From: Dactylellina haptotyla
Lineage: Eukaryota; Ascomycota; Orbiliomycetes; Orbiliales; Orbiliaceae
Reading direction: 5' to 3'
DNA length: 64,000 bases
NCBI GenBank assembly: GCA_031310005.1
Contig: CM062379.1
Coordinates: forward strand, 2,046,001-2,110,000
Shown: positions 45,345-59,098 of the stretch, one piece after another
Layout: every line of letters starts with the position of its first letter
Position numbering within the stretch: position 1 is the first letter of the stretch
Program-made: the position numbers and the translations under genes
The notes under the pieces: model-generated
Database searches by the model: none
Told to the model about the DNA's origin: nothing
Seen by the model: the letters and a program-made list of their open reading frames with translations, nothing else

Positions 45345-46684
45345 CTACACCAAGACTCCAGACTTTGAGACGTCTTCGGCAACCTCCTCGGATTCCTTCG
45401 ACTCCTTGTTAGGATCAATGACTTGTCTTCCCTTCCAGTTACTCATCAGTCCCTTTGTTGCATCCGCAACGTACGTTTGGAACCAAATGGGTTGACCTCT
45501 CTGTGAAATTATATGTTCTCTTATTAGCAACATATATGACAAGCAAGTTATTAATAGGACTGAATCACTCACCATTCCAGGCAACATATTGTAGGACTTG
45601 GGGAATAATAAGTGCTCGCTCTCGCCGCTCAGAATTTGGTTGACTATTCCTTCTGCAACCGACTCCGGGAATTGCGGCGGGAAAAGGAACGGTGAGTCGT
45701 TTCCAAATCCTACGAACAACGGGGTTCGGGTCAACCCTTGGGTCACCAATGTTGTTCGGACCTTCTTCGCATTATATCTATGTTTCAGCTCCAATGTGAG
45801 GCCTACGAGCGACGTGAATATTAGCCATGCTATCCCGAACCAGTTACCATAATACTGCAGTGGGGCTCGTCATACCCTCGTGAAAGCTAATACCCGCCGC
45901 CTTAGTTGCTGCATAGTCAACCATTTGCGGTGCCGCCTGGTAGCCGGCGACAGAAGCAACGGTGACAATATGGCCATGGTTTTGCTTGATTATATATGGC
46001 ATGAACTCTTTCAGGACCCAAAAGTGGGCTAGGATGTTAACATCAAAGGTGAATCGGATATCCTTTTCAGTGGCATCCAGGATAGTATTGCCTCGAGCCA
46101 CTCCGGCATTGTTGACTATAATGGTTGGGTTTCCCACATTGGTTCTGATCTCTTCAGCGACTTCAGCGAGCTTGGATGTCGAGGTGATATCGCACTTGTA
46201 AAAGTATACATTTTTTGCTAAATCCTAAATATTAGTATCATCACATTTCGCAAAGTTAATATGTTTTGACCGATATCATCTACGTACGAGCGTCGAAAGT
46301 CAAATCAATTACATCCAACACGACAACTTTGATTCCCTTCTCTGCGAGTCCCTTTACAACAAGTCCACCAATGCCGCCGCTGCCACCAGTCACTAGCGCA
46401 ACTTCTTTCTCCCAAACCCACGAATTATCTTGAACCCAGTTATTCCTTGCACCCCAATTCAGGTATCCGTTGACCTTGTACAAAACTCCCCAGAGTAGAA
46501 ACTTTTGAATGGTCCGGAAAATTGTCTGGTGGTCCGCAGAAAGGTCTTGGCCTTTACGAGTGTATCGGAGGAAGAGAAAAAGAGGAAGAGTGTATTTCGG
46601 GTTGAGAGCGAACTTTTTGACAATGTTGATGACGGCATCCATTACGAACCCTTCGCGAGGGATGATAGATTGTTTCGGAGCCAT
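45345..46684 (-). CDS. membrane-anchored short-chain dehydrogenase (SDR16C, retinol/17-beta-HSD type)
   Basis: Minus-strand exons 46684-46288, 46217-45876, 45802-45573 and 45500-45345 encode 374 aa. Residues 1-90 hold hydrophobic stretches (YTLPLFLFLRY, KFLLWGVLY) that probably anchor it to the ER or lipid droplets. The Rossmann motif TGGSGGIG is at 99-106, NNAG at about 168-171, and the catalytic Ser221, Tyr234 and Lys238 are all present (VASVAGYQAAPQMVDYAATK). The pattern FDAPKNVYFYKCDIT after the first splice and FHEGLTLELKHRY after the second are typical of fungal relatives of RDH10, DHRS3 and 17-beta-HSD11. For the first intron I used the second of two nearby AGs (GATTTAG), because only that keeps frame and gives the usual P-x-NVxFYKCD text. 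Substrate unknown: a sterol, fatty alcohol or similar lipid is likely. Confidence 0.9.
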
Positions 46685-47376
46685 CGTTTTTCTAAATCTA
46701 GCTATGTGCTAGGGATAACCTAAATGCCTGAGAGCGGGAATATGTGGATATTTCTCGGGTTAAATATTGTTGAACTCTTGCTGACAGTCTAAGTCGCGCA
46801 GGACTGATGTCGATTAATATCGCAACAACCAACTGTTGAATTTCACAGTTGTAACGCTTCCAAGGCTGGGGGCGCGCCATCCACTAAATACGTCGGCATC
46901 TTTTCAAGGCACATGTCGCGAATCCGCTATAATTACCAAGTATTAAGCAGGCGCATCGGAGTTTGTTTTAACCACGGCCGAAATAGCGTCTACCTGTAGC
47001 TGCCACCGGCCGTGCGCGGGTGCGGAGAAGTGGGTCTGGTAGTTGGCTTGGCTCTCGAGTCCGGGCATGGATGCCGCATTGGGCAATTCCTGGGGAATAT
47101 CGAGTGATACGAACACGAAAGTGAGCAAAAGAATCGTGCGACATGTGACAAGCACGTCTTCGTTAACATTAATGCGTAGGCAGGATCAGTTAGAAGCTAT
47201 CTAGACTTAATATATCTAATAAGTTAGGGTAGAAAATTATATCCTGAACTCCATTTATCAATGCAAATATATGTACATTTTTAATCACTTTTTGTATATG
47301 TAGCCAAAAAGGGTATCTTCGCTAAATGCTCATCCGAAAAGACCAAAGAAATCTATTCAAATATTGTACTTTTTCG
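46685..47376. other. intergenic, promoter of the dehydrogenase gene
   Basis: This 692-base spacer follows the UTP20 stop codon and precedes the dehydrogenase start. A 70-codon frame at 46943-47155 looks secreted at its start but opens with GTG, not ATG, so it is not called. Confidence 0.45.
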
Positions 47377-50300
47377 TCACATATACCTTGCCCTTCTAGC
47401 GTCTCTGAAGACCTTACCCTTCTCCCGTCTGCTTTCCTTTGACCTTTCGTGTTTTCTCGCCTTCTTTCTCATGGCATTTTCCGGGTCTATGACCAATTGA
47501 ATGGACCGTTTGTGTCGTCTTAGTCTCCTTCTCTCCGATACCGTATTCCTGACGGTCGCGTATGCTTGGGCGTATGCTGTTGTACCCATCTTTGTTGATA
47601 GCATCTGGAGGACTTCTTTGGCGATCGGTTTAAGATCTATATTAATAGTGTTAGTTGGTGTCCAGATGGTAACGCGAAGGCGACGGGTATACCTTTCAGC
47701 GCCTCGTTCTCTGCTTCGATTAGGTTATAAAGAGGCAAAATGATCTTGACAGCCAGTCCATCCAAATCTTCAATAGTCATAATTTGGGTCATAGCAGCTA
47801 CCCATTGCAGAGCAAATCGTTTCCCAGTAGTGTTCTAATAAATTAGTTAGATCAGTTGACTTCTCTCAAAAATGCTAATTGACGTACCCTTCGTTGTATC
47901 ATAGCATCGTTACGAATAACGCTGCTAACTCGGTGAATAAGCCAGGAGAGAGCAGAAGAATTATCCCCCTTCTTTTCAACTTCATCGTCTCCATCACTCT
48001 CTTCGTCTTCACTTTCGGATTCTGGAGTAGCAGCGTCGCCTTCGTTTCCATCAATACCACCCCACTCGTCCTCGTCGCCATCTTCCTTCTCCTTGATTTG
48101 CCTTGTTTTCTTGGTTTTGAGAAGCTTGCTGGCCTGGAAACAGCGGCCCACAAATACCAAGTTTCTGACGGCCTGCACGCCAAGTTCATCTGTAAGGTCT
48201 CCGCTTAGGAGCAGACCGGAGCAACTCTTGGCCACCTCGTAAAGATCGTCGTTTGTGAGTTCAAGACCCTTTCCACTCTGTAAAGGAAGTACAGATAAAT
48301 CTTGGCCGAATTCAGAGAATAGAAGTCCAGTAAGTCTTGTAGACATAAGCTTAACTTTTGCATCCGGAGATGCCTCGCAAGCTCTGACGCCTTTCCATAA
48401 GCCTGCGTACTTTCCAGATTTCGCTTCCTCTGGGAATAGAGGAACCAGTTTAGACCACAGCTGCAGTGCGTAGTATAGCTGATCCCAAGTGATTTCCATA
48501 TCTTCCTCGTCATCCATTAGTTCATCATCCTCGCTCGCCATAGCTTCCTTTGCTACTTCAGCAATCTTGTCGGTTATAAATCCTAGATCTGATTTGATAC
48601 TCTTGCCGCAGGCGTCCACGTAAACCAACCAAAGTCTGAAGCAAACCCTCCTCAAAACCTCCTTTGAGCCCCTGCTCAGCCATTGCCTCATCTGGCTCAA
48701 AAACGTTGCTGTTCTTTCTTCATCCGCCCGTTGGAATATCTTTTTCATCAATACCAAAGCCATGTCCCGACACTTCTCCGAGTTATCATTTGCGATGACT
48801 ACGACCAACGGTGGGAAGAAAGTCTCAGTCATTTCCTGAATCATATCATCACCAATCTTTGTCAGCAACAAATTGATTGCCTCCAGGACAGATTCTCGAC
48901 CTTCCTGGTGCTCGTATGCGAGATTGCTAATCAAGAAAGAAAGCTGACCATCCAACTTCTTGCGGCTTTGCGGGTATTCCATCAAGAATTGGAAATACAG
49001 CCCACGGCAGCTTTCTCTCACTCCTTTGGAATGATTTTGGATCATGATTTTGGATACCTCTTCGATGACATCGTAGACTTCAGGAACTATAATCTTTCGA
49101 GAAAGCACAGCCTTCAAGAAGTTGAAAGTCAATCCTTGGCGATCAGGTTCCACGAGATCCGGTTGGATTTTCATGAGAACATATGACAGGATCGTAGGTT
49201 TGACTTCAACTGTCCTTTTTTCTCTTAGAATAGCCCCGAGTAATTTCAAACTTGCCTGGGCAAGCTCTGAATTGGTATTCGGGCTATCTTGTAGGATGTG
49301 GTAACAGTCTTTGACGAAAACATATGCGCTACTCTCGATTCGAGATAAAGGGACCTTGATGATTGTGGTAAGGAGCCTAATGCAAGAGATCTTCGTCTCA
49401 TCTTCGTCCGCACGTATGTTATCGCCAATAACTTTAACCCAGCCGTCCAGATTCTCGGGTGTCATCAATTCGTCGTGTTTTTGTACGATATTCCTGACAG
49501 TGTCGAGTGCGAACCGCAACAACTTAAACCAGTATATATTCTTCCTCTCGCTTGCGCCTTTGGATTTTGCAGTCCTAAGGTTAACGATATACCGCTGCTG
49601 GATCTCTTCTCGAATGGATAGCTCTTTAACTTTCTCTTCTACTTTTGAGGCTTTGTAGCTTTCTTCGACAAGCTCATAGGCAAAGACTAAGATATTTCGA
49701 CTATTGAGTCCTTGATTCTTCGTTAAACCAAGGCCAATACGTCTGAAGAGCTCATCAACCTTCCTGACGGTAGGATGGTTTAATTTCTCGAGCAAGACCG
49801 CCCGGATCGGCTTGACGATATCTGCAAGGTATGGAAGGGTGGTAATGCTAGTCAACAGCTCAGCTGAATCGTAACTCTTATTTGTTTTGACTTCCTTCAT
49901 CTTGTTCGTGTATCCTTCGGCTTCCTTTTCAGAAGCTGTTACACCAAAGATATCATCCATAACTACGCTCATAATTCCGGATGCACAGTAGTCGAGGGAC
50001 CCAACTTCCCAGCTGGGCACGACTGACACCATGATCGCATGAACTGTGAAGGAGAGAACGTGAAGTTGGTAACCGCGAAGAAGTGCGCCTCGAAGCTCCT
50101 TCAGGATGAAACCGAAATACTTCGGTCCGAGTAAGCTAGCAATCTCAGAAAGCGTATTCCGTGTGAGATCACGAGAACCTTGATCTCGACTGCGAAGGAT
50201 GTAGCACAGGTTCGTCAGGACCGGTGGCAGGTGTTTTGAAAGCGCTTCGTCCGACAATACCTTCATCAACTTGACAATTGCGACTGCTACCGGGACACGA

Positions 50301-53300
50301 AGTCTGACCGTCGATTCATCTTTTTGCTTAAGAAATAGAAGTAGTTGTGGTAGTATTTGCTGGAGGATGTCCTTCTCGAGTTTTTCAGGTGCTGGTAGTG
50401 AAGCTGCCAAAGCAGGTAATTGTGTATCGCTGGTGTCTTTCATCACAACATCACCCTCAGTGGGCTCAGTATTCTGAGGTATCATCTCCTTGGCCTTGAG
50501 AAGGGCCTCTGCCATGCCGCTTATGACTCTGATTGCAGTCTTCTCTTCTCCAGGGGCTTCCTTCATCTGAACAAGATACCGTTTGAATAGCGCTCTATAC
50601 TGCGGCCATTCTACCCTCGTAGCGAGTACAGCGAGAGTCTTGATGGCATCCGTCGCTATGTTGTGAGCGCCTTCATCTTGATCGAAGATAAAATGCTCAA
50701 CCAATGGAATGATATAATGAGCGAGGCTTGAACTTCCAACGGTAGTCTTCTCAACTATATCTGCTAACCTTCTTATTGCTTTGCCTCTCCGGTGCTGCTG
50801 AATATGCAAAATATTGTAGAAAAAGTTGGCCTCTTCATCTCCATCCACCAGCAGAGGTAACATATCTTTTACTTCAGAAGTTTCGCATTCTTTCACGATA
50901 TGTCCCAAAACGGTGACATACTCAAGTCGTATCAACTCAGAGGCTTCGCGAAGGCCGTTTCGTATCGCCGGCAACACGATCGTCGACATGACATCCCGAT
51001 AAGCCTGTCCTTCGGCTCCCTCTGGGGCCTTGCCAGCCCGCTCGGCGAATCTCCGCAAAGAATATGAGGCGTTAGTTCTAGTCGTTAGTTCTTCCTGATC
51101 TCGGATAAAGAAGAGCATGTTATGAATGATCGGGATCCATTGCCTAAGCGTCAGGACTTGGTATTTGTCTTCATTTATCTCGGCGAAGGCTGTCAATCTC
51201 TTGTTGAAATCAGGTTCCCCCAAGGCTCTCATGGAATATGTGTTCATGTCTTCACAGAATCTAGCGACTCCCTCAAGAGAGTCATCTTTCTCTGCGAATA
51301 CATATAGGACTTTAGCTAGAAGCTCCCTGCTTTCTCGATCTCTGAAGAAAGAGAACTGCGCAGTGACCGTTCGGAAAGACTTCTCCGTTATTTCCTCATC
51401 AAGGCCATCCAAGAGATTGGGAAGAATGTTATAAACTATTCTGAGAATATCACCTTTAGCTTTTGGGTTGATTCTCCTTGTAGGTTGCGATATCAAAAAA
51501 AGTGAGATATCAAGCAGCTTTCTAGTCTCAGATGTTCCGTCTGCATATGCCGCTAATTGTGATACAGCTTCGACACATTTCTCCAGGGTCTCCTTTGGCA
51601 GGCTCTTCTCTAGAATTATGCCAAACTTGTGAAGGAATGAATCAACATATGGTGTCAAGAGGTATTTCTTGAGTTCTATTGAATCACTTTCCTCCACACG
51701 AAGGACAAGATTCTGTACAAGAGATACAACCTCAAGGACAACATCATCGCTAACTGACGTTATACCAAGACACTCCGAGACTTGTCGTAGAACATCTTTG
51801 TTGTAGTTATGCAGGAATAGTACTGTATTCGAATGGGCTGACCAGGTGAGGAATACATTGAGAAGACCTGACTTCGATTGCGCGTGCTCCGCTGCGAAGT
51901 TTCGCAGTCGAGGCTCGACAAGGAATTCAAAGAACGCAGGCATGTATCGTGCCCACTTCTTCATGGGAAACCGCGCGAAACACTCATTAACGCAACGGAA
52001 TCCAACTTGGCGAATGTTTCGGTACGATTTTAGGTTCTCGGTCTCAAATTCACTCTCTTTGTCTTTAGATTGGCGAGAAGCGTTGACGACACAAATCATT
52101 AAATGGTCGAAAATTTGTTCAACGACGTGATCTAATGATTTTCCGAGCTGCTTGAGCATATCCTCAACCATATTAACGAAACCCAGCTGCTTTCTAGGCG
52201 AAACTCTGAGAGACCCAAGGGCAGTCATATCGAAGTCGTATCTAGAAGGGTTGGTTTTGTTGACAAATTCCAGATCCTTCAGTTCGTCCAGCGCAATATC
52301 AATAAACATCTGGATGTCTGCCTGTGTAAAATTCGCAAGACTAGCCAGAATCGATATTCTCCGACTTTCCATTCCTCTACTACCAGCGGATGCATTTTTT
52401 CGTGACAAGCTCCTGCCATATAATATTCGCAACAGAACTGGCATGAGCTGTTCCCGATGATCTTCTTGGATGATACTTTCGTCTTTGTCGACCTGGATGA
52501 AATTTGTAATCTCATCTCTAAACTTCGATTCATCAAGAAGATTAGAGAGATTTTCCTGGTAAGGTCGAATTCCAGGTAGCTTCCAGGTAAATATACACTC
52601 CAATGCCGCAGTTTGACTTTTGGTATCACCGGAAGTCGTTACGTCGAGTAGGGCAGTATAAACTTCATTCGATTTGTAGAGGACCTTGGGATTGTTGAAT
52701 TTGGAGAAAATCTTCAACATCCCCATTTGGTCACTTCTACTCCATTTGGTATGTGACTCTGTTTCGTCGTCGTCTTCTTCAACTATATCATCACTTTTCT
52801 GTTGCGCCCATTCCAAGAAGAGTGGCACCAGCTGTCTGGATCGCTTTTCGGCGACCTGGGGTATTTCGAATAGCAATTTCAGAGATTGACTCCTCGCAAC
52901 TTCCTGAGTTAGATTCACATCTCTCAGTTTGTCAAGTCTGGCAGTGAGAATAGCCACTGGGTCCGTCGATTCGTGACGAGTCTTCAAAGCCAATTTTGTT
53001 CGATGCTCCAAATTTGAGCATTCGAATTCGGAAACCCGCTGATTGTTTTCGCTTTCATCGGCGACAGGAGGTGATTTTTCTCCAGGTTGGTTCGGGATTG
53101 TGAGCCATGAAAATGCCAAAGTGGAAACGACTTCTTCTGTTTTTTCCGCAATTGCTGCCAGCGTGCCGATAACATCCTCCCAGAGAGGTGCGAATTTGAC
53201 GGTAAGTAATCCGAAGCATAGGTTAGGTAATAGTCGCCCACCCAATCTACCACAAGTTCCAGCTTGGTAGGAGAGTCCTAATTTCCGTATATGCATCGAA

Positions 53301-55539
53301 ATATTCCTTGAGGTGCTTATGGATATCGAAGTGTTCTCGATTAGCTGCATCAGTTCGATGGTGTCCGAGTCTTCGGAAGATATCGAGCTGCAGAGAAGCG
53401 ACAAAATTTCCAAAGAGATATCTCTAAGTTCGTGGCTTGGTGATTCCAAATTCTTTTGGAGGACACTAAATATGCTTTCGAATTCAGTCGAGTCTTGGGA
53501 AGGCGGTGTCAATCTATTGGAATTAGTTGGTGTGTTTTACCAAATGTTTTATTTATTAGGACCTACTGTTTCTTCTCCAAGCCTCTTCTTAACCCGGTCA
53601 AGTACGCGCTTTGTGTCCCCATATCCGAAAAAGACTCCCAGACGGAGGCCCAAAAATTTGATCCCTTTGCTTCCATCTCAGCTAACGAACAAAGTATCAA
53701 CCCCATTAATGCCGACTTGCGACTGAAGCTAGAATTCCCTGGCACTGAAGAGGCTTTTAGATTGGCATAAGCTGTCTTCATTGGGTTGATGAGGTATTGA
53801 TGGTTTTCTTCTCTAAGCTTAGAGAACCTCAGCACTTCGAGATACCCGTATGCTCTTATTAGCGTCTGATATTCATTATCAGTGTCCATAGTATCTTCGT
53901 TGGTATTTTTGGAAACATCCAATAAGACATCTCCAGCTCTTTTCAATGCGGCTTTCGGAAAGTTTGTAAGATTCCAAGATTCCGCTTGATCCGCGTAGAT
54001 ATTTCGCAGTTTCGCTAGCGACATTAGTATTTCGTCTTCATGAGTTACCCAATCAACTCCAGATATAAACTGGGCGAGTTCTTGTGACCACATTTCCTTG
54101 AACTTTGTAAGGTCCGACTCCGCTAATAAAACTGAAAAGGAAAGAAAGAAAGCGCTGCCGCTATAGGTCGACAGCGATTTGGAGATCTCTCGGAGCCTAG
54201 GTAAAACTACGCTAAGCTCTGCTTGTTGAAATAATAGAGCGACTCCTTCCAAGGAGCGCCAATATGTTTTGTTGTCGTCGCTTTTGGAGGCTAATTTGAG
54301 TAACTTAAAAGTCAACTCGGTGGGCTTTGTCCAGTTTTCTATCCTGTTGCCCTTCCTTGTACCTATAATCGCGAATAGAAGGTCTGCCGCGAATTTTAGA
54401 TGCTCCATTGAGTCAGAATTCGCCTCCACAAACTCATAAACCGACAGTAGCAAAGGACTAGCTGTGCTTTGCTTTGTCCTATGAATAAGGCCGATTAAAG
54501 TTCCCGATACCACCTCTTCCCACCTGTTCTTCTCGTCCGCTAGTTCTCGGTCTAAAGCTTCTTTAAGCAGCGCCTTCAGAATCGGCTCCGCTCGTGTGTG
54601 AAGAGTATGCTCAATCCCCATACAGGTATCGACAAACATCGTCCGCAAGCCGTAAACGTACTGTTCTGCGTTCGCTTTGTTCTTCCTTCTACAGGTCTCG
54701 GCGAGGTCCCGGGCGATGAACTGAATTATCAAGTCCAACCCTTCACCTTTCGATTTCCGAATCAGAAAGGACATAGCCTCCGCCATAAACCTAGTAGTGT
54801 AGTATTTCTGACTCTCCTTTCCTAGTAAGGGTGCAACAATGGTGTATAGCGGCCGTAAGTCCTCGACCAGCAGCCGGCTGAGATACTTCAATAGGTATGC
54901 CAACGCCTCAAACGCCCATTCGACGACCTCCACGTTCTTAGTCCGAACTATCACACCGGTGATGAGCTTAACGCATCGCTCAAAGTGCTTTTCGAACTCA
55001 ACACCGAGGTCCCGGGCCACCTGTGGGATAAGACCTAGTAGCGGTTGTAAACTGCTATCCTCGCCTTCGGTCTCGCACTTAACGATCGCATTCTCGAGAT
55101 TGGTAACAATCAATTCTTGGTGATATAGGATATGCGGTAGGGATTCGGTGTACCGGGTGGTGACTCGACAAAATTCGACAAATATCGCAGAGAGGTAGAG
55201 GTCATTGTATTCGGTGAGGGTTTCGAAGAAGTGCGATGAGTTCTCGGAGGGGAGGGCATCGTCGAAGCGGCGAATCCGTCTGATAGGATCGATTTTTCTA
55301 CAGCGGTTTAATATCTATTTAGCATTCTTATCGGAATAGTTTCCGAAGTTGGAGACGAAAACTCTTACATCGATGCAATTTTCTGTGTGAAGGTTTGGAA
55401 CTATTTGGCGGCGACAAACGTTAGTGCGAAACCGTGAACATCAGCAGGGGCAGGGCAATACCGTGTGTCTCTTGGCGCTCGCAGTGCCTCCCTTGCGGGT
55501 GCTCTTCGTGATCTTGTGCTTTGTCGTCTTACCAGCCAT
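47377..55539 (-). CDS. UTP20: U3 snoRNP protein UTP20 (DRIM), giant HEAT-repeat protein
   Basis: Minus-strand exons 55539-55462, 55400-55369, 55297-53567, 53513-47888, 47834-47693 and 47636-47377 encode 2,622 aa, between yeast (about 2,490) and human (about 2,785). UTP20 is an all-helical HEAT-repeat scaffold of the small-subunit processome in the nucleolus. Exon 1 gives the basic start MAGKTTKHKITKSTRKGG; the 32-base exon 2 adds FQTFTQKIAS, the family's FxTFxERI motif; and exon 3 starts KIDPIRRIRR. The body shows conserved blocks such as AFEALAYLLKYLSRLL, RQLAFxR-type helices and ANDNSEKCRDMALVLMKKIF. The end is acidic (DEDEWGGIDGNEGDA) and then basic (RKKARKHERSKESRREKGKV), typical of nucleolar proteins. 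Micro-exon 2 is only recovered by matching the family text. It is head to head with POL5. Confidence 0.95.
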
Positions 55540-55782
55540 CTTGGCGTCAATGTCGCCGTTGGTTGGTGGTGGAGGTTGTGGTGGTGGTGCTGAAGAGATT
55601 CGCCTGTCGCGAAAGATTTGGCGGCCCATCGAATTTTTTTTTTTATGAACCCGAATTTTTGGGTCGCTTCGGCAGCCAAAAATGGAGCCGATGGCCGAAC
55701 AAACCAAAAAAAAAAAAAAACTTCGTCTATCGCAGAATCTCTTCTCGTCATCTCCAATAGCTCCAACTTCAATACAGGCATT
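55540..55782. promoter_or_regulatory. bidirectional promoter UTP20 / POL5
   Basis: Only 243 bases separate the two start codons. The spacer holds a T11 run (55634-55644) and an A15 run (55706-55720), which often keep nucleosomes off shared promoters, and GAATTTTTGGG between them. No PAC motif (GATGAG) was found. Confidence 0.6.
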
Positions 55783-58700
55783 ATGGCTCCCAAGGCCACC
55801 CACTTCCTGCCAGCCCCCGAGGTGCGCAAGCAGATCTCCGGCCTGTCGAAAGACGACGAAAACGAGCGGATCGAGGCTGCGAAGGGCCTCAACCTCCTCC
55901 TACGAGATACCACCGAAAACCGCGACGAAACAGTGAAATACTGCCTGATACGATTGATCAAAGGCCTTACTAGTTTGAACGATTCGAGTCGCATAGGTTT
56001 CTCACTAGCCTTAGTAGAGGTGCGCCATTGATCCCGTCTATGCGGTTAGCACCAAGGGACATTCAACTGACCTACTGGGAAATAGCTTCTATACAGCCTA
56101 CTCGATCCCGTAAACCCTCTGCCAACGGATATCCCATTCCGATCCATTGTTCAGCTAATTATCGAGAATACCGAACCGGCTGCCGGACTAACAAAACAAG
56201 AAGACCGCGGTTTCTACTTTGGCCGCCTATTCGGCCTGAAAGCGTTGATCGAGACGGGACTGCTATTTACGAAGGAATCCGATACATCCCACTGGCCCTC
56301 GGTTCTAACGCAGTTGATCCTCCTAGCACAAAAGAAGCCATGGTTGAGGGAGTCCTGTTGTCTTGTGATCCGTAATGCGGCTCTAACAATAGATAGCTCC
56401 CAGAAGGACTTGGTGAAATCAACATGCGACGAGCTGGAAAAAACCGGCCTCATCAAAACTAGCGATGGTATCGGTATCTGGATCGCGCTTCTGCAAAAAC
56501 ACGAAAAGGCACTCGCAAAACTCAACATCAAATTCCAAAAACGATCTTCCCCGTTCGAAAAGGCCTACCTACAAACTCTGTCGAAGGTATTGAAAGAGTC
56601 CGAAGGGAAGGATGAAGATAACGAAAAGTTGGCTCAGAAGGGAAGCTGGAATCCGAGATTGTCCTGGGTTTGGGACGCCATATTCGAATTCTACAGCGAA
56701 GAAGGGTCGAAAACACAAGATACAGCTTCTTTCGGCGATTTCTGGCTGGCGGTTGTCAATGATGGACTATTCTCCAATGGTTCGTCTGATGAACGGAAAT
56801 TCTGGGGATTCCTAGTATTCAATAAGGCATTGTCATTGTTCGAAGATAAAGACAACATATCGACCATATTCTCCCCAAACTTTATGAAATGCTTCATCAA
56901 TCAGTTGAGCGCACCCGAAAGATATCTCCACAAGGCTGCGCAGAAGTCCCTCCGGGCTATAAAATCAAAGGCGGAGGCTTCTCCCGCCTTAGCATCGACT
57001 TTATTATCTTCCCTCCTCAGCGGAAACGGAAGCCCTAACTTCGAATCCATCACCAAAACCAAAATCATCGAGCCACTGTTCGCTGCTGCCGACCAAGAAG
57101 GTCGCTTAGATATAATCCAGTTACTCAAATCCCTAATACTCAAGCCAGATGCCGAAGACGCCAAATCAATTGAGAAATCGCGACAGTGGTCAGCGGACCA
57201 GCTTTTGTCCATGATTCGCAGCAACAAAGTGGAGTTACAGAAAGAGTGGCTTTCTGAAATTGTTAATATCTTCGTTATTTATGGACATTTTAATACCAAA
57301 TCCTCCGACTTACCTACCGAATTTACTTTTTCTGCTGCCACCCAAGCCATCTTTCGAGCGAGATTAGCCAGCTGTCTCTCGGAGCTACTTCAGCGTTCCG
57401 AGTTCCGCGATCTTGTTTGGCCGGTCAAGGCCGTTCTTTTAATACGAGAAAAACGAGACGAAGGGAAGTATGAATTTGCAATTAGCTTTGATAGTGACAT
57501 AGAGGAAGAAGTCGCCAAGGTGCTCAAGATTGTAGCACGGCTGGACAAGAAATCACCTGCAGTTGGATCTCGCCAACACGCATTCGAACTCATGTACTCC
57601 TTGCTTCTACTACAACTCTTCAATGGAGAATCGGACGCTATGGATATGCTGCAGGATCTACACTTAGTCTTTGAGAAGATCGGAAAAGATACTGGCAAAG
57701 ACAAGAAAAAGGAGAAGCATCGCCACAAGCGACAAAAGCAGGATCGCGATCACGATCATGACGATGAAGCAGAGCAAAACTCACTAGAAATATTGATTGA
57801 GTTACTTCTTGGGTTCCTTGCTAAGCCATCGGTTTTAGCAAAGAAAATGTCGCAAACCGTGTTCAGATCTTTTGCAGACTCATTAGGTGGTGCGGCTCTG
57901 GACTCGCTACTACACCCCTTGACTGTGGACGAGAACCAAGACGGACAGAGGGAACTTTTCGACATAGAGGATGAAGATGAGGCGATGGATGATATCGGCT
58001 CATCAGACGAGGACGACGACGAGGAGGAAGATTCGGATGTGGAAGTAATAGATGCCGAAGAAGACGACGATGAAGATGAGAATGATAGCGACTCTTCTGA
58101 AGATGATGATGAGGACGAGGATGACGAGGATACACCGCTTGATGAAGAGACGATCAAGCTTCATGCCGCCTTAGCCGAAGCCCTCGGAACCTCTACCGAT
58201 CCAAACACCAACGGCAATGACTCGGACTCGGACGAATCTATGGACGACGACCAAATGTTCCTCATCGATGAACAGCTATCCAAAATATTCAAGCAGCGCA
58301 AGGCACCCAACAAAAAACAACAAAAAGCATCGGCGAAGGAGACTGTGGTAAATTTCAAAAACAGAATCCTAGAGCTTCTCGAAATATACGTAAAGGGAGA
58401 TGGCAGAAGTGACGATAAAGTCATGGTTATCGTTCCATGCTTAGAGGCCATGAGAAAAACCAGCAACCAGAGCGTTAGAAGTAATGCGCACAGTGTGCTC
58501 AAGGCGCTCACCAACTCAAACAAGAAGAAAGCAAACGCAAAAGATAAGGAAGAAGAGAGCAAGGAAACAGAGATCGGATTTTCGCAATCGGAGGCAGCGT
58601 TTGAAGTCTTAAAACTGATACATAGCGAATCGACTCGATCGAACCAATATCGCGAACATGCAGCTTCATGCAGCCAGTCTAGCTTGTACATTTCGAAACT

Positions 58701-58962
58701 CTTGATCGCGAGCGATAAGAGCTGGATCGAAAAGATAACGGGCCTGTACTTCACAGAAACGATGGTGAACTGGATGACCAGCGCGAAATCTGGAACACAG
58801 CCAGCACTCTTCACAGACTTTGTAACCTGGGCGAGTACGATTCGGAAGTCACTAACTTCCACAGCCGCTACTACGCCTATCAAGGGAGTGGGGGAAAAGG
58901 TCGAAGTTAACGGGAAGGGCAGTGGGAAGAGCGACAAGAAACGGAAGAGAAAGAACAAATAG
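55783..58962 (+). CDS. POL5: rDNA-associated protein POL5 (MYBBP1A-like)
   Basis: Exons 55783-56019 and 56086-58962 encode 1,037 aa. Pol5, once called DNA polymerase phi, works in the nucleolus on rRNA synthesis and pre-60S assembly; it is not a functional polymerase. The N-terminal block reads VRKQISGLSKDDENERIEAA, then LIRLIKGLTSLNDSSRIGFS; the splice joins LALVE to LLYSLLDPVN, as in relatives. HEAT-like helices continue to about residue 690. An extreme acidic tract lies at about 700-765 (DEDDDEEEDSDVEVIDAEED and more), a classic nucleolar feature. Basic segments follow (KQRKAPNKKQQKASAKE; end KSDKKRKRKNK). The 66-base intron donor GTGCGC is weak but phase fits. Confidence 0.93.
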
Positions 58963-59098
58963 AGTATTTAATACCAAGGAATATATGTACTATATAGCGA
59001 TATGATCCATTCTGTAATATACCACGAAGCAATTTCAAAAGTATCTGGTTATTCCACTTCCATTTTTTAATTCTACATTTCGCAACTAATAAGTACGC

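Noticed and set aside
46943-47155. 70-codon frame that looks like a secreted peptide
   Set aside because: It starts with GTG rather than ATG and lies in the promoter of the dehydrogenase gene.
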